DNA of 64,000 bases. Origin: Paenibacillus mucilaginosus 3016. GTDB lineage: Bacteria > Bacillota > Bacilli > Paenibacillales > NBRC-103111. Both the position numbers and the translations under genes were made by a program. Below, in pieces: positions 35,304-46,000 of this stretch. Position 1 is the first letter of the stretch. The number at the start of each line of letters is the position of its first letter. Below the pieces are notes generated by a model that was not told the DNA's origin, made no database searches, and saw nothing but the letters and a program-made list of their open reading frames with translations. The stretch spans positions 257,501-321,500 of the forward strand of contig NC_016935.1 in assembly GCF_000250655.1 (NCBI RefSeq), in the 5' to 3' direction.

Positions 35304-38300
35304 ATGAACGTTCGTAGGCTGCTGAGCGGGGGCTGTGCGGGGGTGCTGCTGTTTTCGGGCATAGGGGTTTCGAACGCAGCGGGTACTGCAGGAGGTTCGG
35401 GCGGTGTGTCAGCCCCACAATTGAAAACGGTTACATATTCAGGTGCCGGAGCTGCCGGCGAAGCGGCGGTAAACGGTACGGCTCAAGGAGGTGCTCCAGC
35501 GTCCGGGGAGGCGGTTCCGCGGCTTGCGGCCGATGCTGGCGGTTCCGCCGGCACGGCAGAAACAGAAACCCAGGCGCTCGCTACAGCGGTGCAGGTGGAC
35601 CGCTTCGGGCAGTGGGTCTCGGCCACCTTCCCGGAGAAGGTGACCAGTGAGAGCCAGCTGCTGGAGGATGTGGCGGCGGATGCGGCGTATTACGGCGCGC
35701 TGCAGGCGCCGGATTGGGACCCCTACGGGGGGCTGAAGGGCAGCCGGGAGCAGTATGGCTTGAATGCTACAGGCTTCTACAGCATCCAGGAAGCCGCCGG
35801 ACGGAAGGTGATGGTAACGCCGGAGGGCAATCTGTTCTTCAGCCTGGGGGTCAACGGGATCGCCCCTACGGATACGTATACGGTGGTCACAGGCCGGGAG
35901 GGGATCTATGAGTGGATTCCGCCCTACGAGAGCGAGTACAAGTCGGCATTCCTGAATACGAAGGATAACTTCTCGTACTACCTGGCCAACCGCATCCGCA
36001 AGACAGGCCAGCCCTACACCTCGAGGAGTCTGTATACCGAGGGCATCCAGCGCATACGGAAGTGGGGCTTCAATACGGCCGCCGGCTGGACCCCGGTCAA
36101 TCTGTCGCGGGAGTTCAGCGTCCCGCACGTGCCCTTCCTGCCGCTGAGCGACATGGCGTGGGCCAAGGTGAACGGGCTGAAGTTCTTCGACATCTTCGTG
36201 GACGGGGCGGAGGCGAAGCTCGATGCGGCGCTGGGCCCGTTGCTGACGGAGCACAAGAACAACCCGTATATCATCGGCTATTTCTTCGGCAATGAGAGCT
36301 ACTATCACAAGCTGGCTCCGGATCTGCCCAAGATGAAGGGCAGCGAGGTGGCGGCCAAGCGCAGGCTCGTGCAGATGCTGCAGGAGAAGTACGGGACGAT
36401 CGAGGCGTTCAATGCCGCCTGGAACGGCACCTATGCCAGCTTCACGGCGCTCATCGACGCTCCGCTGTATATTGATTCGCAGCAGGCCCAGTACGATGTC
36501 GACGACTTCGTGAAGCTGTATCTCGATACGTTCTTCGGAACAGTATCCCGGGTGTTCCGCAAGTATGACCCGAACCACCTGCTGATCGGCGACCGGTGGC
36601 TGACCCTGCCCGTGAATAATGTGAAGGTGCGCGGCTTCCTGGCGGAGGCGGCGGGCCGGCACCTGGACGTCATTTCCATTAACCATTATTCCAAGAATCT
36701 CGATACGGTCATGCTGAACCACATTCATCAGGCCTCCGGCGGCAAGCCTATCATGCTCACCGAGATCGGGTACGGAAGCAGCGAGCAGGGACTCGGGGCG
36801 CCGACCCAGATGCTCGTCGCCGACCAGAACGAACGGATGCTGCGCTACCGCAACTATGTGGAAGGCGCCGCCTCGCTCGGCTATATCGTAGGCGTCCACT
36901 GGTTCGCCTACCTGGATCAGGCGGCCACCGGCCGGTGGGCCGAAGGCACCACCGGGGAACGGTATAACTTCGGTCTGCTGAATGTGGCCGACCGCCCCTA
37001 TAAGCCGTTCCTCGAAGGAGTCATGGCGTCGAACAAGGACATCTATCCGGTGCTGCTCGGCCAGCGGGTCCCGTTCAAGCATGAGTTCGGGGACGTGCCG
37101 AGACAGCCGGGTACGAACAAGATGGAGATCCCTTATACGCCGGCGCCCATCCCGATCGACGGTGAGGTGAACGGCTTCCCCGGCGATGCGGCGGCGGTCA
37201 CACTGGGGCCGGGCCAGCTGGTGAACGGCACCGGCGGGGAAGGCATGCAGGGCGAATATACCTTCGCCTGGGATGAGAACCGGCTCTACGTAACGGCGGT
37301 CATCAAGGACCCGACCCCGATGAAGAATAACAATCCGAATATCAACGTCTGGAGAGGGGACGGGGTGGAGCTGTTCTTCGGTCCCCAGGATCTGACGACG
37401 CCCGGCGATCCGCTGTTCCTCGACCGGCAGCTGATCGCAAGCGCCGGACTGAACAACGGGCAGCCGTTCTGGTACTGGTACTTCACGAACCGCCAGAAGC
37501 CCGTGGAGATGGCGGTGAAGCTCCTGCCGGACGGCAGCGGCTATGTGCTGGAGGCGGCGCTGACCTGGGACAGCATCAATCTGCAGGGGCAGGCGGATAC
37601 ACGCTTCCTGTTCGACTTCGGCTTCGACGACAGCGAGGACGGCAATACCCGCAAGCGCCAGTGGGTGTGGAACGGCACCTCGGCCAACAGCACGAACCGC
37701 GGGCACTGGGGCCAGGCGACGCTCGTCAAGCGGGCGGCTCCGGCCATCCGGATCACGGGTGTAGAAGAAGGCGGAGATTATACGGATGAAGTGCTGCCCG
37801 TCGTGGAAGTGGAAGACGCGACGGGGGTAAGGAGCCGGACGGTGACACTGGACGGTGCACCGTGGACCGACGGCACGCCGGTGACGGCACCCGGCTCGCA
37901 CGAGCTGACCGTCGAGGCTGTGAACACCGTAGGCATTACGGCGAAGAAGACGGTGACGTTCGCCGTCTACGGCTCTACGGCTCTGGAGCTGTCCCCGGCC
38001 GCCGGGCAGTACAGCGATGAGGTGCAGCTGGAGGCGAAGCTCAGCGGGTCTTCGGGCGGCCCTGTGCCGGGGGCGGAGCTCAGCTTCGAGGTGAACGGCT
38101 CGGCGGCGGGCACCGCGGTCACGGACGCTCAGGGCCGGGCAGTGCTTCCTTACCGCATCAGTACGGGGCCGGAGAGCGGGCAGCTGTCCGTGAAGGCGGC
38201 CTATACGCCGGCGGCGGGCTTGTATCTCCGGCCGGCCGCTTCCGAAGGCGCGCTGACGGTCCGGCCGGAGGACGCGGCCCTGCAGTACACCGGCGAGACC

Positions 38301-38978
38301 TATGTGAAGGAACGCCGGCCTGCGGTGCTGTCCGCGCAGGTGGTGCAGGCGGACGACGGCAGCGCGGGAGCGCTCTCCGGCCTGCCGGTGCGCTTCACCG
38401 TGTCGGAGGTGCGTCCGGACGGCACGCTGCGGGAGCTGGCCGGCGTGACCGACAGCGTCTACGCTACCGGTGCCGACGGCCGGGCCGAAGCCGCAGCCCA
38501 GCTGCCGCCGGGCCTGTATGAAGTGCGGGCGGAGCTGCTCGCCGGCCCGCTCTACAAGGCTCCTGCACCCGTACGCAGCACGTTGGCCGTTGCGGCACCG
38601 GTGGCCGGCCACAGCGTGACCGTGAACGGGACCGTGCCGGGAGGGACCTTCCTCGGCAAGCCGGCGGGGACCCTTGTCTTGAACAGCATGGTTTCGTATG
38701 ACCTGGCCGGCGGTCTGACGGGGGCGCTGCGAGTCTCCGGGGAGCCCGGCGGGGCGGAGCTGTACGTGAAGTCGTTCGACTGGCTCGTGATCGCCGGAGA
38801 CCGGGCTTACGTCCAGGGCACGGCCGTCTCGGGCAGGCAGACGTATACGGTCCGGCTGCTGCTGAAGGAGCTCACGACAGTCTCGCTCTATGTGTGGAAG
38901 GGCCGGGACACCTCGGCCGAGCCCGTCCACAAACAGCTGAACGCCCAGCTGACCGGCGCGGTGCTGACGCTTCCCTAA
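35304..38978 (+). CDS. Secreted agarase-like glycoside hydrolase with CBM9-like and Ig-like domains
   Basis: The 1224-aa protein starts with a signal peptide (cleavage near SNAAG) and a low-complexity Gly/Ala linker. The catalytic domain covers about residues 96-592. It shows the clan GH-A signature Glu residues: E331 in GYFFGNE as acid/base and E487 in IMLTEIGYG as nucleophile. The pattern GNLFFSLGVNG and YEW resembles proteins called beta-agarase/GH50-like. A CBM9-like domain (about 613-811, AWDENRLYVTAVIKDPTP, WRGDGVELFFG) follows, then several Ig-like beta domains to the end. The substrate is not proven. It is preceded by a two-component system and followed by a sugar importer; a paralogue lies at 43096. 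Confidence 0.85.
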   Translation: MNVRRLLSGGCAGVLLFSGIGVSNAAGTAGGSGGVSAPQLKTVTYSGAGAAGEAAVNGTAQGGAPASGEAVPRLAADAGGSAGTAETETQALATAVQVDRFGQWVSATFPEKVTSESQLLEDVAADAAYYGALQAPDWDPYGGLKGSREQYGLNATGFYSIQEAAGRKVMVTPEGNLFFSLGVNGIAPTDTYTVVTGREGIYEWIPPYESEYKSAFLNTKDNFSYYLANRIRKTGQPYTSRSLYTEGIQRIRKWGFNTAAGWTPVNLSREFSVPHVPFLPLSDMAWAKVNGLKFFDIFVDGAEAKLDAALGPLLTEHKNNPYIIGYFFGNESYYHKLAPDLPKMKGSEVAAKRRLVQMLQEKYGTIEAFNAAWNGTYASFTALIDAPLYIDSQQAQYDVDDFVKLYLDTFFGTVSRVFRKYDPNHLLIGDRWLTLPVNNVKVRGFLAEAAGRHLDVISINHYSKNLDTVMLNHIHQASGGKPIMLTEIGYGSSEQGLGAPTQMLVADQNERMLRYRNYVEGAASLGYIVGVHWFAYLDQAATGRWAEGTTGERYNFGLLNVADRPYKPFLEGVMASNKDIYPVLLGQRVPFKHEFGDVPRQPGTNKMEIPYTPAPIPIDGEVNGFPGDAAAVTLGPGQLVNGTGGEGMQGEYTFAWDENRLYVTAVIKDPTPMKNNNPNINVWRGDGVELFFGPQDLTTPGDPLFLDRQLIASAGLNNGQPFWYWYFTNRQKPVEMAVKLLPDGSGYVLEAALTWDSINLQGQADTRFLFDFGFDDSEDGNTRKRQWVWNGTSANSTNRGHWGQATLVKRAAPAIRITGVEEGGDYTDEVLPVVEVEDATGVRSRTVTLDGAPWTDGTPVTAPGSHELTVEAVNTVGITAKKTVTFAVYGSTALELSPAAGQYSDEVQLEAKLSGSSGGPVPGAELSFEVNGSAAGTAVTDAQGRAVLPYRISTGPESGQLSVKAAYTPAAGLYLRPAASEGALTVRPEDAALQYTGETYVKERRPAVLSAQVVQADDGSAGALSGLPVRFTVSEVRPDGTLRELAGVTDSVYATGADGRAEAAAQLPPGLYEVRAELLAGPLYKAPAPVRSTLAVAAPVAGHSVTVNGTVPGGTFLGKPAGTLVLNSMVSYDLAGGLTGALRVSGEPGGAELYVKSFDWLVIAGDRAYVQGTAVSGRQTYTVRLLLKELTTVSLYVWKGRDTSAEPVHKQLNAQLTGAVLTLP

Positions 38979-39017
38979 GCGGGAAGACGAAGTCCGCTCC
39001 CGGGCGGACGCCTATGA

Positions 39018-39056
39018 AACCCGCAGGTCCCGCAAGTCCGGGGCCTGCGGGTTTTT
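39018..39056 (+). terminator. Terminator of the first hydrolase gene
   Basis: CCCGCAGG pairs with CCTGCGGG around a loop that itself has CC/GG pairs, and five T follow. It lies 40 bases past the stop codon. Confidence 0.88.
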
Positions 39057-39166
39057 GAAATTATTTGAGGAAGGCGAAGCCGTTCATCTTGGGTACCCGC
39101 CCCGAAGAGGCAAAGCTTCTCCTGGCCGGGAGGACAAGCGGTCCAATCTTTGCTCAAAATAGTCAA

Positions 39167-39190
39167 GAATTATGGCTAAATATTCAAGGA
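39167..39190 (+). promoter_or_regulatory. Shared operator-like element, copy 2
   Basis: The 24-base element equals copy 1 (35145-35168) except for one base in the middle. Its start is 43 bases before TATGAT (39210-39215), against 44 bases for copy 1. The sequences around the two copies differ, so the conservation is specific to the element. Confidence 0.7.
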
Positions 39191-39200
39191 AGCGCTTACT
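39187..39200 (+). promoter_or_regulatory. cre-like box in the permease promoter
   Basis: AGGAAGCGCTTACT has the palindromic AAGCGCTT core and fits the cre consensus at all but the first and last base. It lies between the shared element and the -10 box, where CcpA would block polymerase. Confidence 0.6.
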
Positions 39201-39285
39201 GTGAAGAGGTATGATAGGAACTGTAGGAAACGACTGGGAGCCGCTTCACCGAATAGCAAGCAGGCCGCCCGGAAGGAGGGATGGT

Positions 39286-40257
39286 ATGAAATCCGTACAA
39301 ACGTCAAGGCTGGGCAGCCTCGGCGCAGAAGAGCGGCCGGGACTCTCCGGCGAGCGGCTGCGCCGGCGCAGGCAGTGGAAGCAGAACGTGCCGCTGCTGC
39401 TCATGTTCCTGCCCGGAGTCCTGTTCTATGTCATATTCAAATACGTCCCGATGGGCGGCCTGGTAATCGCGTTCAAGGATTACAACTTCGCGGACGGTGT
39501 GTTCGGCAGCCCCTGGGTGGGCTGGGCGAACTTCGAGCTGCTGTTCAGCCAGGCGCAGACCTTGAACATCATCCGCAATACGCTGCTCCTCAGCTTATTG
39601 TCGCTGGTGGTGGGATTCCCCGTGCCGATCGTGCTCGCAATCCTGCTGAACGAGGCACGGCGCATGTGGTTTAAGCGAATCGTGCAGACACTGGTGTATC
39701 TGCCGCATTTTCTCTCGTGGGTCATTGTGGGGGGCATCGTGCTCTCGCTCTTCTCCCTCGAATCGGGCTCGATCAACCGCTGGATCACGAGCCTGGCCGG
39801 AGAGCCGTATCCGTTCCTGTACGAACCGGTCTCCTGGATCGCGGTCTTCATCGGTTCGGGGATCTGGAAGGAGATGGGGTTCTCGGCCATCATCTATCTC
39901 GCGGCATTGACCACAATCGATCCGCACCTGTACGAATCCGCAGCGATGGACGGCGCCGGCAAGCTGCGCCAGATCTGGCACATCACACTGCCCGGCATCT
40001 CGTCCACCGTCATTCTGCTGCTGATCCTCGGGGTCGGCAAAATTATGGAAGTCGGCTTCGACCAGGTCTGGGTGCTCCAGAACGAAGCCGTATCGAGTGT
40101 CTCGGGGGTCATCTCCACGTACATCTACACCTTTGGAATCCAGCGCGGGCAGTTCAGCGTGACGACGGCCATGGGGCTCTTCGACAGCCTGGTCGGCTTC
40201 ATCCTCGTGCTCACCGCGAACTCCATTGCGCGGCGGTTCAACCAAGGGCTTTGGTAG
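39286..40257 (+). CDS. ABC sugar transporter permease, LplB type
   Basis: The 323-aa inner permease has six hydrophobic helices and the EAA-type loop (ESAAMDGAGKLRQIWHITLP) that contacts the ATPase. The N-terminus KQNVPLLLMFLPGVLFYVIF and PMGGLVIAFKDY are typical of LplB/PtsG-independent polysaccharide permeases of Paenibacillus. It imports an oligosaccharide with its partner YtcP-type permease and the lipoprotein downstream. No ATPase is encoded here; such systems share MsmX-type ATPases. The ATG at 39286 follows GGAAGGAGGG; an upstream ATG at 39211 overlaps the -10 box and is not used. Confidence 0.94.
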   Translation: MKSVQTSRLGSLGAEERPGLSGERLRRRRQWKQNVPLLLMFLPGVLFYVIFKYVPMGGLVIAFKDYNFADGVFGSPWVGWANFELLFSQAQTLNIIRNTLLLSLLSLVVGFPVPIVLAILLNEARRMWFKRIVQTLVYLPHFLSWVIVGGIVLSLFSLESGSINRWITSLAGEPYPFLYEPVSWIAVFIGSGIWKEMGFSAIIYLAALTTIDPHLYESAAMDGAGKLRQIWHITLPGISSTVILLLILGVGKIMEVGFDQVWVLQNEAVSSVSGVISTYIYTFGIQRGQFSVTTAMGLFDSLVGFILVLTANSIARRFNQGLW

Positions 40258-40273
40258 AAAGGAGGCAGAGCCG

Positions 40274-41149
40274 ATGAAATCCACCTTCACCGAAAAAATA
40301 TTCTATACCGTTAATTATCTCATCCTGTTCCTGATCGCCATGACGTGCCTGCTGCCGCTTGTCCATCTGGCATCCTTGTCGCTGAGCGACTCGCATGCGG
40401 TCCTCTCGGGCCGCGTCACCCTCTGGCCGGTGGGCTGGACGCTCGAATCGTATCAGATGCTGTGGGAGGGCACACGGATCGTTGAGGCCTTCGGCAACTC
40501 GCTGATCATTACCGTCGTCGGGGTCATCCTCTCGATGATCTGCACCATTCTGACGGCCTATCCGCTCTCCCGCCGGTATTTCTTCGGGAGACGGTGGTTC
40601 CTCCTCGCGGCGGTGTTCACGATGCTGTTCGCCGGCGGCACGATCCCGACGTATCTCGTCATCAAGGAGCTGGGGCTCGTCAACAACTACGGCGCCCTCT
40701 GGCTGCCCGCCCTGGTGAATACGTACAACATGCTCGTGCTGCGGACGTTCTTCGAGAACATTCCGGAGGAGCTCGAAGATGCGGCCCGGATGGACGGCTG
40801 CGGCGAGTGGCGCATGCTGATCGGGATGATGCTGCCGCTGTCGCTGCCGGCGCTGGCCACGCTGACGCTCTTCTACGGCGTGGGGTTCTGGAATTCGTTT
40901 CTCAGCGTACTGATTTACATTAATGAGACCGACAAGTATAATCTCACCGTACTCGTGCAGCAGATGATCCGAAAGCAGTCGCTGCTGCAGGAGCTGGTAT
41001 CCGTCCAGCCGGAGGATGCCGCCAATCTTACGCCGGAGGGTATCAAGGCCGCCGGTGTCATGGTCTTGATCATCCCCATGATGATCGTGTATCCCTTCCT
41101 GCAGAAATACTTCGTGAAAGGCGTCATGCTGGGGTCGATCAAGGGGTAG
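40274..41149 (+). CDS. ABC sugar transporter permease, YtcP type
   Basis: The 291-aa second permease has six hydrophobic helices and the EAA loop EDAARMDGCGEWRMLIGMML. It matches YtcP/YesQ-type permeases (LASLSLSDSHAVLSG, FAGGTIPTYLVIKELGL). It forms a heterodimer with the preceding LplB-type protein. The ATG at 40274 follows AAAGGAGG and lies 16 bases after the upstream stop, so the genes are one operon. The C-terminus ends with the usual YFVKGVMLGSIKG. Confidence 0.95.
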   Translation: MKSTFTEKIFYTVNYLILFLIAMTCLLPLVHLASLSLSDSHAVLSGRVTLWPVGWTLESYQMLWEGTRIVEAFGNSLIITVVGVILSMICTILTAYPLSRRYFFGRRWFLLAAVFTMLFAGGTIPTYLVIKELGLVNNYGALWLPALVNTYNMLVLRTFFENIPEELEDAARMDGCGEWRMLIGMMLPLSLPALATLTLFYGVGFWNSFLSVLIYINETDKYNLTVLVQQMIRKQSLLQELVSVQPEDAANLTPEGIKAAGVMVLIIPMMIVYPFLQKYFVKGVMLGSIKG

Positions 41150-41181
41150 CCGGAGCTTGCGAATAGAAGAGAGAGGGTGCT

Positions 41182-42837
41182 GTGCAAGTGAAACGTATCG
41201 GTAAAAAGGTTGTTGCCTCCTTGATCGCCTCCCTGTCCATGGGGCTGCTGCTTGCGGCCTGCACGGACAGCGACCAGAAGCCGAAGGAGGCGGTGGACGA
41301 TCCGTCGAAGCCGCCGGCCAAGCAGGATATCTCCGTCACGATCTATGACAAAGGGGCGGTCCCGAAGGCGGAGGGTACGGTAGAGAGCAACCGCTGGACG
41401 AAGTGGATCAACGAGAAGGGGCCGGCGAACGTGAAGTTCGTGGCGGTGCCGCGGTGGGAGTCGCAGGAGAAGCTGAACGTGCTCTTCTCTTCGGCCAGCG
41501 CGCCCGATCTCATTTTCGAATATGCGCCCCATATCAAGAATCCGATCTACGACCAGAAGCAGATGATGCCGATCGACGAGCTCATTGAGAAGCACAGCAC
41601 GGAATACAAGAAGCTGCTCGCGGACAATCCGGCCCTCCGCAAGGTCGGCATGAAGGCGGACGGCAAGCTCTATGAGTTCGCGCGCCTCTCCGAGGTCGTG
41701 CCGATCCATGCGATCCTGATCCGCGAGGATTGGCTGCAGAAGCTGAACCTGCAGGCGCCGAAGACCACCGAAGAGCTGTACCAGGTGGCGAAAGCGTTCG
41801 CCGAGAAGGATCCGGACGGCAACGGCAAGAAGGACACCTACGGCATGGCGATCTCCTTCCAGTCGGGGTATGTCGTCGACCAGATCTTCCAGGCCACCCG
41901 GTGGGTTGTGACCGACGGCAAGCTCGTCCGCAACTGGGAGAACTTCCGCCACATGGCCGAGTTCAAGAAGCGTCTGTTCGATGAAGGCATCGTCGACCGC
42001 GATTACCTCAATGACAAGAACGGGGCCAAGGCCAAGCAGGACTTTATCAACGGCAAGATCGGCATCTATCCGCTGCAGATCAGCTGGCCGAGTTTCACCA
42101 ACGGCGAGCTGGCGGGCCTGAAGAAGAACGTGCCGGACGCCAAAGTGGCTCCGATCGCCTATCCGAAGAGCCCGGCGGGCGAATTCAATCCGGCCTTCAC
42201 GAATCCGGTCCAGGCAACGGCCTTCGTTAACCGGGCCGCCAAACACCCGGAGGCGGTGATGAAGTACGTCGACTTCCTGGTGAAGCAGGATACGGCGAAG
42301 ACGCTGAAATACGGCATCGAGAACGAGCACTGGAAGGTGGGGCCGACGGGCTGCCCGGTGCCGATCGATCCGGAGAAGTCGAAGAATGAAGTGAACTGGA
42401 CGGCCGATTACCAGATGCTCTCCTCGGGCATCCTCGATGAGAAGTGCGGCAAGACCGTGTCCACCTTCAACAGCGAGGTTCCGATTCAGAAGGAAGGACT
42501 GGAGCTTTACCAGAAGGCGCTGGCGATCTACTTGGATCTCTCCAAGCCTTATGTGGAGCTGACCCATCCGGAGCATATGCCGCAGCTGCCCAAGGACATC
42601 AACGTCATCTCCGACAGCATGACGAAGCCGATCGACGATATCTGGGTGAAGGCGGTGCTGGGCGGCAAGGAGTATACACCTGAGCAGGCCATGAAGGATG
42701 CGCAGGATACGTGGAACAAAGGGAACGGCAAGAAAGTCGAGGACTGGTTCCTGAACTGGTATGAGAAAGACCGCGATAAAGCCTTTTTGGCCAAAGACAT
42801 CTATGACATCATGAAGAAACAGCATAACCTCAAATAA
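41182..42837 (+). CDS. Sugar-binding lipoprotein of the ABC importer
   Basis: The 551-aa protein has a lipoprotein signal peptide with lipobox LLLAAC, then a family 1 extracellular solute-binding domain (large size typical of LplA-type proteins that bind oligosaccharides). It presents the substrate to the two permeases encoded just upstream. A GAGAGAGG site precedes the GTG at 41182; a second GTG two codons on is also possible. The gene is 32 bases after the YtcP-type gene, so it ends the operon. Which sugar it binds cannot be read from sequence. Confidence 0.93.
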   Translation: MQVKRIGKKVVASLIASLSMGLLLAACTDSDQKPKEAVDDPSKPPAKQDISVTIYDKGAVPKAEGTVESNRWTKWINEKGPANVKFVAVPRWESQEKLNVLFSSASAPDLIFEYAPHIKNPIYDQKQMMPIDELIEKHSTEYKKLLADNPALRKVGMKADGKLYEFARLSEVVPIHAILIREDWLQKLNLQAPKTTEELYQVAKAFAEKDPDGNGKKDTYGMAISFQSGYVVDQIFQATRWVVTDGKLVRNWENFRHMAEFKKRLFDEGIVDRDYLNDKNGAKAKQDFINGKIGIYPLQISWPSFTNGELAGLKKNVPDAKVAPIAYPKSPAGEFNPAFTNPVQATAFVNRAAKHPEAVMKYVDFLVKQDTAKTLKYGIENEHWKVGPTGCPVPIDPEKSKNEVNWTADYQMLSSGILDEKCGKTVSTFNSEVPIQKEGLELYQKALAIYLDLSKPYVELTHPEHMPQLPKDINVISDSMTKPIDDIWVKAVLGGKEYTPEQAMKDAQDTWNKGNGKKVEDWFLNWYEKDRDKAFLAKDIYDIMKKQHNLK

Positions 42838-42856
42838 GCACACGGACTTCCAGGCG

Positions 42857-42880
42857 GCCCCCGCGACAAGCAGCGGGGGC
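42857..42880 (+). terminator. GC-rich hairpin after the lipoprotein gene
   Basis: GCCCCCGC pairs perfectly with GCGGGGGC around loop GACAAGCA, 20 bases after the stop. No T run follows, so termination strength is uncertain. The rest of the 258-base gap shows no shared element. Confidence 0.55.
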
Positions 42881-43095
42881 TTGGTCCACCTCCCCCCCAG
42901 GATTCGCAGCTCCTTCGTACACCAACATCCCCTACTCACCCGACTTGATGTCCATATCACTGGCGTAGAGACGCGTATATAGACGGGGCGTTTCCGGGCA
43001 GCCGGGGCGCTTCCATACCAGCTGCGGAGCAACAGACAGACAAACAGCACTCGATTCTGGCGGTTCCACATCACTCTATTCAGGAGGGAAGCGCG

Positions 43096-46000
43096 ATGAA
43101 TCTTCGAAGAGGTTTGTTGATGTTGTGCCTGTGGTCACTGATGTTCTCCACTTTCACGGGATGGGCCCCGCAGGGCGGGGTACAGGCGGCAGAGCCCGCC
43201 GCATCCGTATTGAACGACGAGTTTCAGAGCTGGAGCCTCACCCATGAGCACTCCCCGACCCTGACGCTCGAGAGCGCCGGCACAGGGGGCTTCGATCCGA
43301 CCCGGGTGAAGCGCAGCGCGGCTTACAAGGAATTCATCACCTACAAAACGGCGGAGCCGCTGCAGTCCTTTGCGGTCTACGGGTATTACCATCCGCAGGG
43401 AAAGCCGTACGATCATCCGCTGTTCTATGTATCGCCGAACGGAACCGACTATACGAAGGTAACCCCCGGACTGATCGAGCTTGGCGGGTATTTCCCGCTG
43501 ATCATCTATGAGCTGGAGGGGCTTCCTGCAGGCAGCGTGTATCTGAAGATCGAATACACCGGGGGGCTGATCGTCCGCTCGCCCCTGATCGGCAGGGTGG
43601 TGCTGAACGGACCGTCCGTCGTGGTGCCGGGCATGCCTCCGGGAGAAGTGTCCGCGGGTTCGAAGCTGACACTCTCGTCCACGGCCGGCGCGTCCATTTT
43701 TTACACGACCGATGGAAGCGACCCCAGGACCTCCCCTGCAAAAAAGCTTTATACAGATGGGATCGGGCTGAGCGGAATCTCTTTGCTGAAAGCTTATTCA
43801 CAGTTTGGGACGAATACGGCTTCGGCCAGTGCCGTGAATACGTTCCGCTATATCGTCAAAGGCACGCAGGACCGCGTCGTACCGGTAACCGAGGACGTCT
43901 ATGTGGATGGTACGGTGCCGGATACCAATCGGGGAACCGAGCCGCTGCTCTTCATGAAGGCGCTCAAGAACCGCGAAGCCTATCTGAAGTTCGACCTGTC
44001 GAAGGTGGATGCGGGAACACAGAAGGTATACCTGAACCTGTACGGCCAGACGTACGATTCGTCCCAGGCTCCAGCGAGGCTGAAGCTCTACGGCGTGGAC
44101 AGCAGCTGGTCGGAAGGGACGATGACCTACAATACGAAGCCGCTGCCCACTCCGGCTCCCGCGGGGGCCGAGATCGGCGAAGCCGTATGGCCGTATGAGC
44201 CAAGCGGATGGATGTCCATTGACATTACGGGATATATCAAAGGGCAGAAGGCTCTGGGCAAAACCACGGCGAGTGTGGGGATCGTGAACACCACCGACGG
44301 GGCAGCCTATGTGAACGCCAAAGAGGCCGGGGGGAATGCGCCTTACCTGCTGCTCGTTCAGGGACAGCCGGGGACAGGACCCGGAGAGGAGCCTGTGAAC
44401 CTGCCGGGGCTCGTGGACCCGCTGGATACGTTCGAGCATGTGATGGCCCGCACGAATATGCGGACCGAAGGGGCCGATGCCCAGTATCTCGGCGGAGACC
44501 TGAAGCGGGCGACACGTTCGACGACGGCGCTCGGGTCGCTCACCTACAAGACGGCCTATGATATTCAATCCTTTGCCATCCACAGCTATTTCTTCATGGG
44601 CGTGGCGGTCGATCCGCTGAAAGTGTATGCATCACCGAACGGCACCTCATTCACGGAAGTGGTGCTCCAGCCGTACAAGAGCGGTGCGCCGGTCTCCAAC
44701 TGGCAGATGTTCGTCTATGAAGCCAAGGGACTGCCTGCAGGCACCCGATATCTCAAGATTGAGGTAAAGGGCGATGTCAAAGCCTGGACACCGCAGATCG
44801 GCAAGGTCATCCTGAACAAGAATGTCATGTCGGTCTTGGCCGTGCCTGATCACGGAACCGTTGTCGGCCAGCCGATATCCGTGACGCTGTCGACTCCGAC
44901 GTCAGGAGCTCAAATCTTCTACAAGCTGAATGCGGAGACGGAAGCGAGGCCTTATACGGGAGCGATCAGCGTTCAGGACTCGACGACGCTTCATGCGTTC
45001 GCTATAAAGAACGGCCTGGAAGCAAGCGCGCCGCGCTCGTATGTCTACCGTTCGAAGGCGGATTGGGTCGTGGATAAGTACGGGCAGATGAACTCGGCGG
45101 ATTTCCCTGAGAAGGTGAAGACCGATGACGAGCTCCGTGCCGATCTGGCCGCAGACAAGGCTTACTATGACGGACTGCAGGCGCCGAACTGGGATGCCTA
45201 CGGCGGACTCGTCGGCAGTAAAGAGACGTATGGCCTTCAGGCCAAGGGCTACTATAACGTTCAGACGGCGGCGGACGGCCGCAAGATCCTGGTCACACCG
45301 CTGGGCACGGCCTTCTTCAGCGTAGGGATCAACGGCATTTCGCCGAACGACACGTATACGATGGTGACCGGACGCGAAGAGATCTTCGAATGGCTGCCGG
45401 ATTACGCAAACACCGAGTACAAGTCAGCCTTCATGGGTACCAAAGACTACTTCTCCTACTACCTTGCGAACTATATCAAGAAGACGGGGACGCCCTACAC
45501 GTCGGAGGCGTTCTATCAGACCAGCTGGGCGCGGATGAAAAAGTGGGGCTTCAACAGCGCGGGAGGCTGGTCGCCTACGCCGCTGTCGGAGCAGTTCAAG
45601 GTACCGTACTTCCCGTTCCTGCCGCTTGGCAGCCTGGAATGGGCGAAGATTGAGGGTGTCAAGATCTTCGATATCTTCGCGGACGGCGCGGAGGCCAAGC
45701 TGGAAGCGGCACTGGAGCCGGTGCTGACGCCGAACAAGAACAATCCGCTCATCGTCGGTTATTTCCTAGGCAATGAGAACCACTACCAGAAGATCGCTCC
45801 GGAGATTCCGAAGCTGAAGGGCAGCGTGGTGGCGGCCAAACGCAGACTCGTACAGATGCTGCAGGAAAAGTACGGGACGATCGAGGCGTTCAATACCGCC
45901 TGGAACGGCACCTACGGCAGCTTCGCCGAGCTGAACGACGCTGTGCTCTATGTCGATTCGCAGCAGGCGCAGTATGATGTCGACGATTTCGTGAAGCTGT

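Larger units (their letters stand above)
38979..39285 (+). other. Intergenic region before the permease operon
   Basis: These 307 bases hold no gene. They contain a terminator (39018-39056), the second copy of the shared element (39167-39190), a cre-like box (39187-39200), a TATGAT -10 box (39210-39215) and a AAGGAGGG site before the permease start. Confidence 0.75.

Noticed and set aside
35439..38930. 1163-aa open reading frame antisense to the first hydrolase gene
   Set aside because: It is the GC-bias shadow of the real gene. The plus-strand product has signal peptide, catalytic and binding domains; the antisense product is Arg/His-rich without any family.
40915..43074. 719-aa antisense frame over the permease and lipoprotein genes
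   Set aside because: No homology or ribosome site; composition typical of antisense frames in GC-rich genes.
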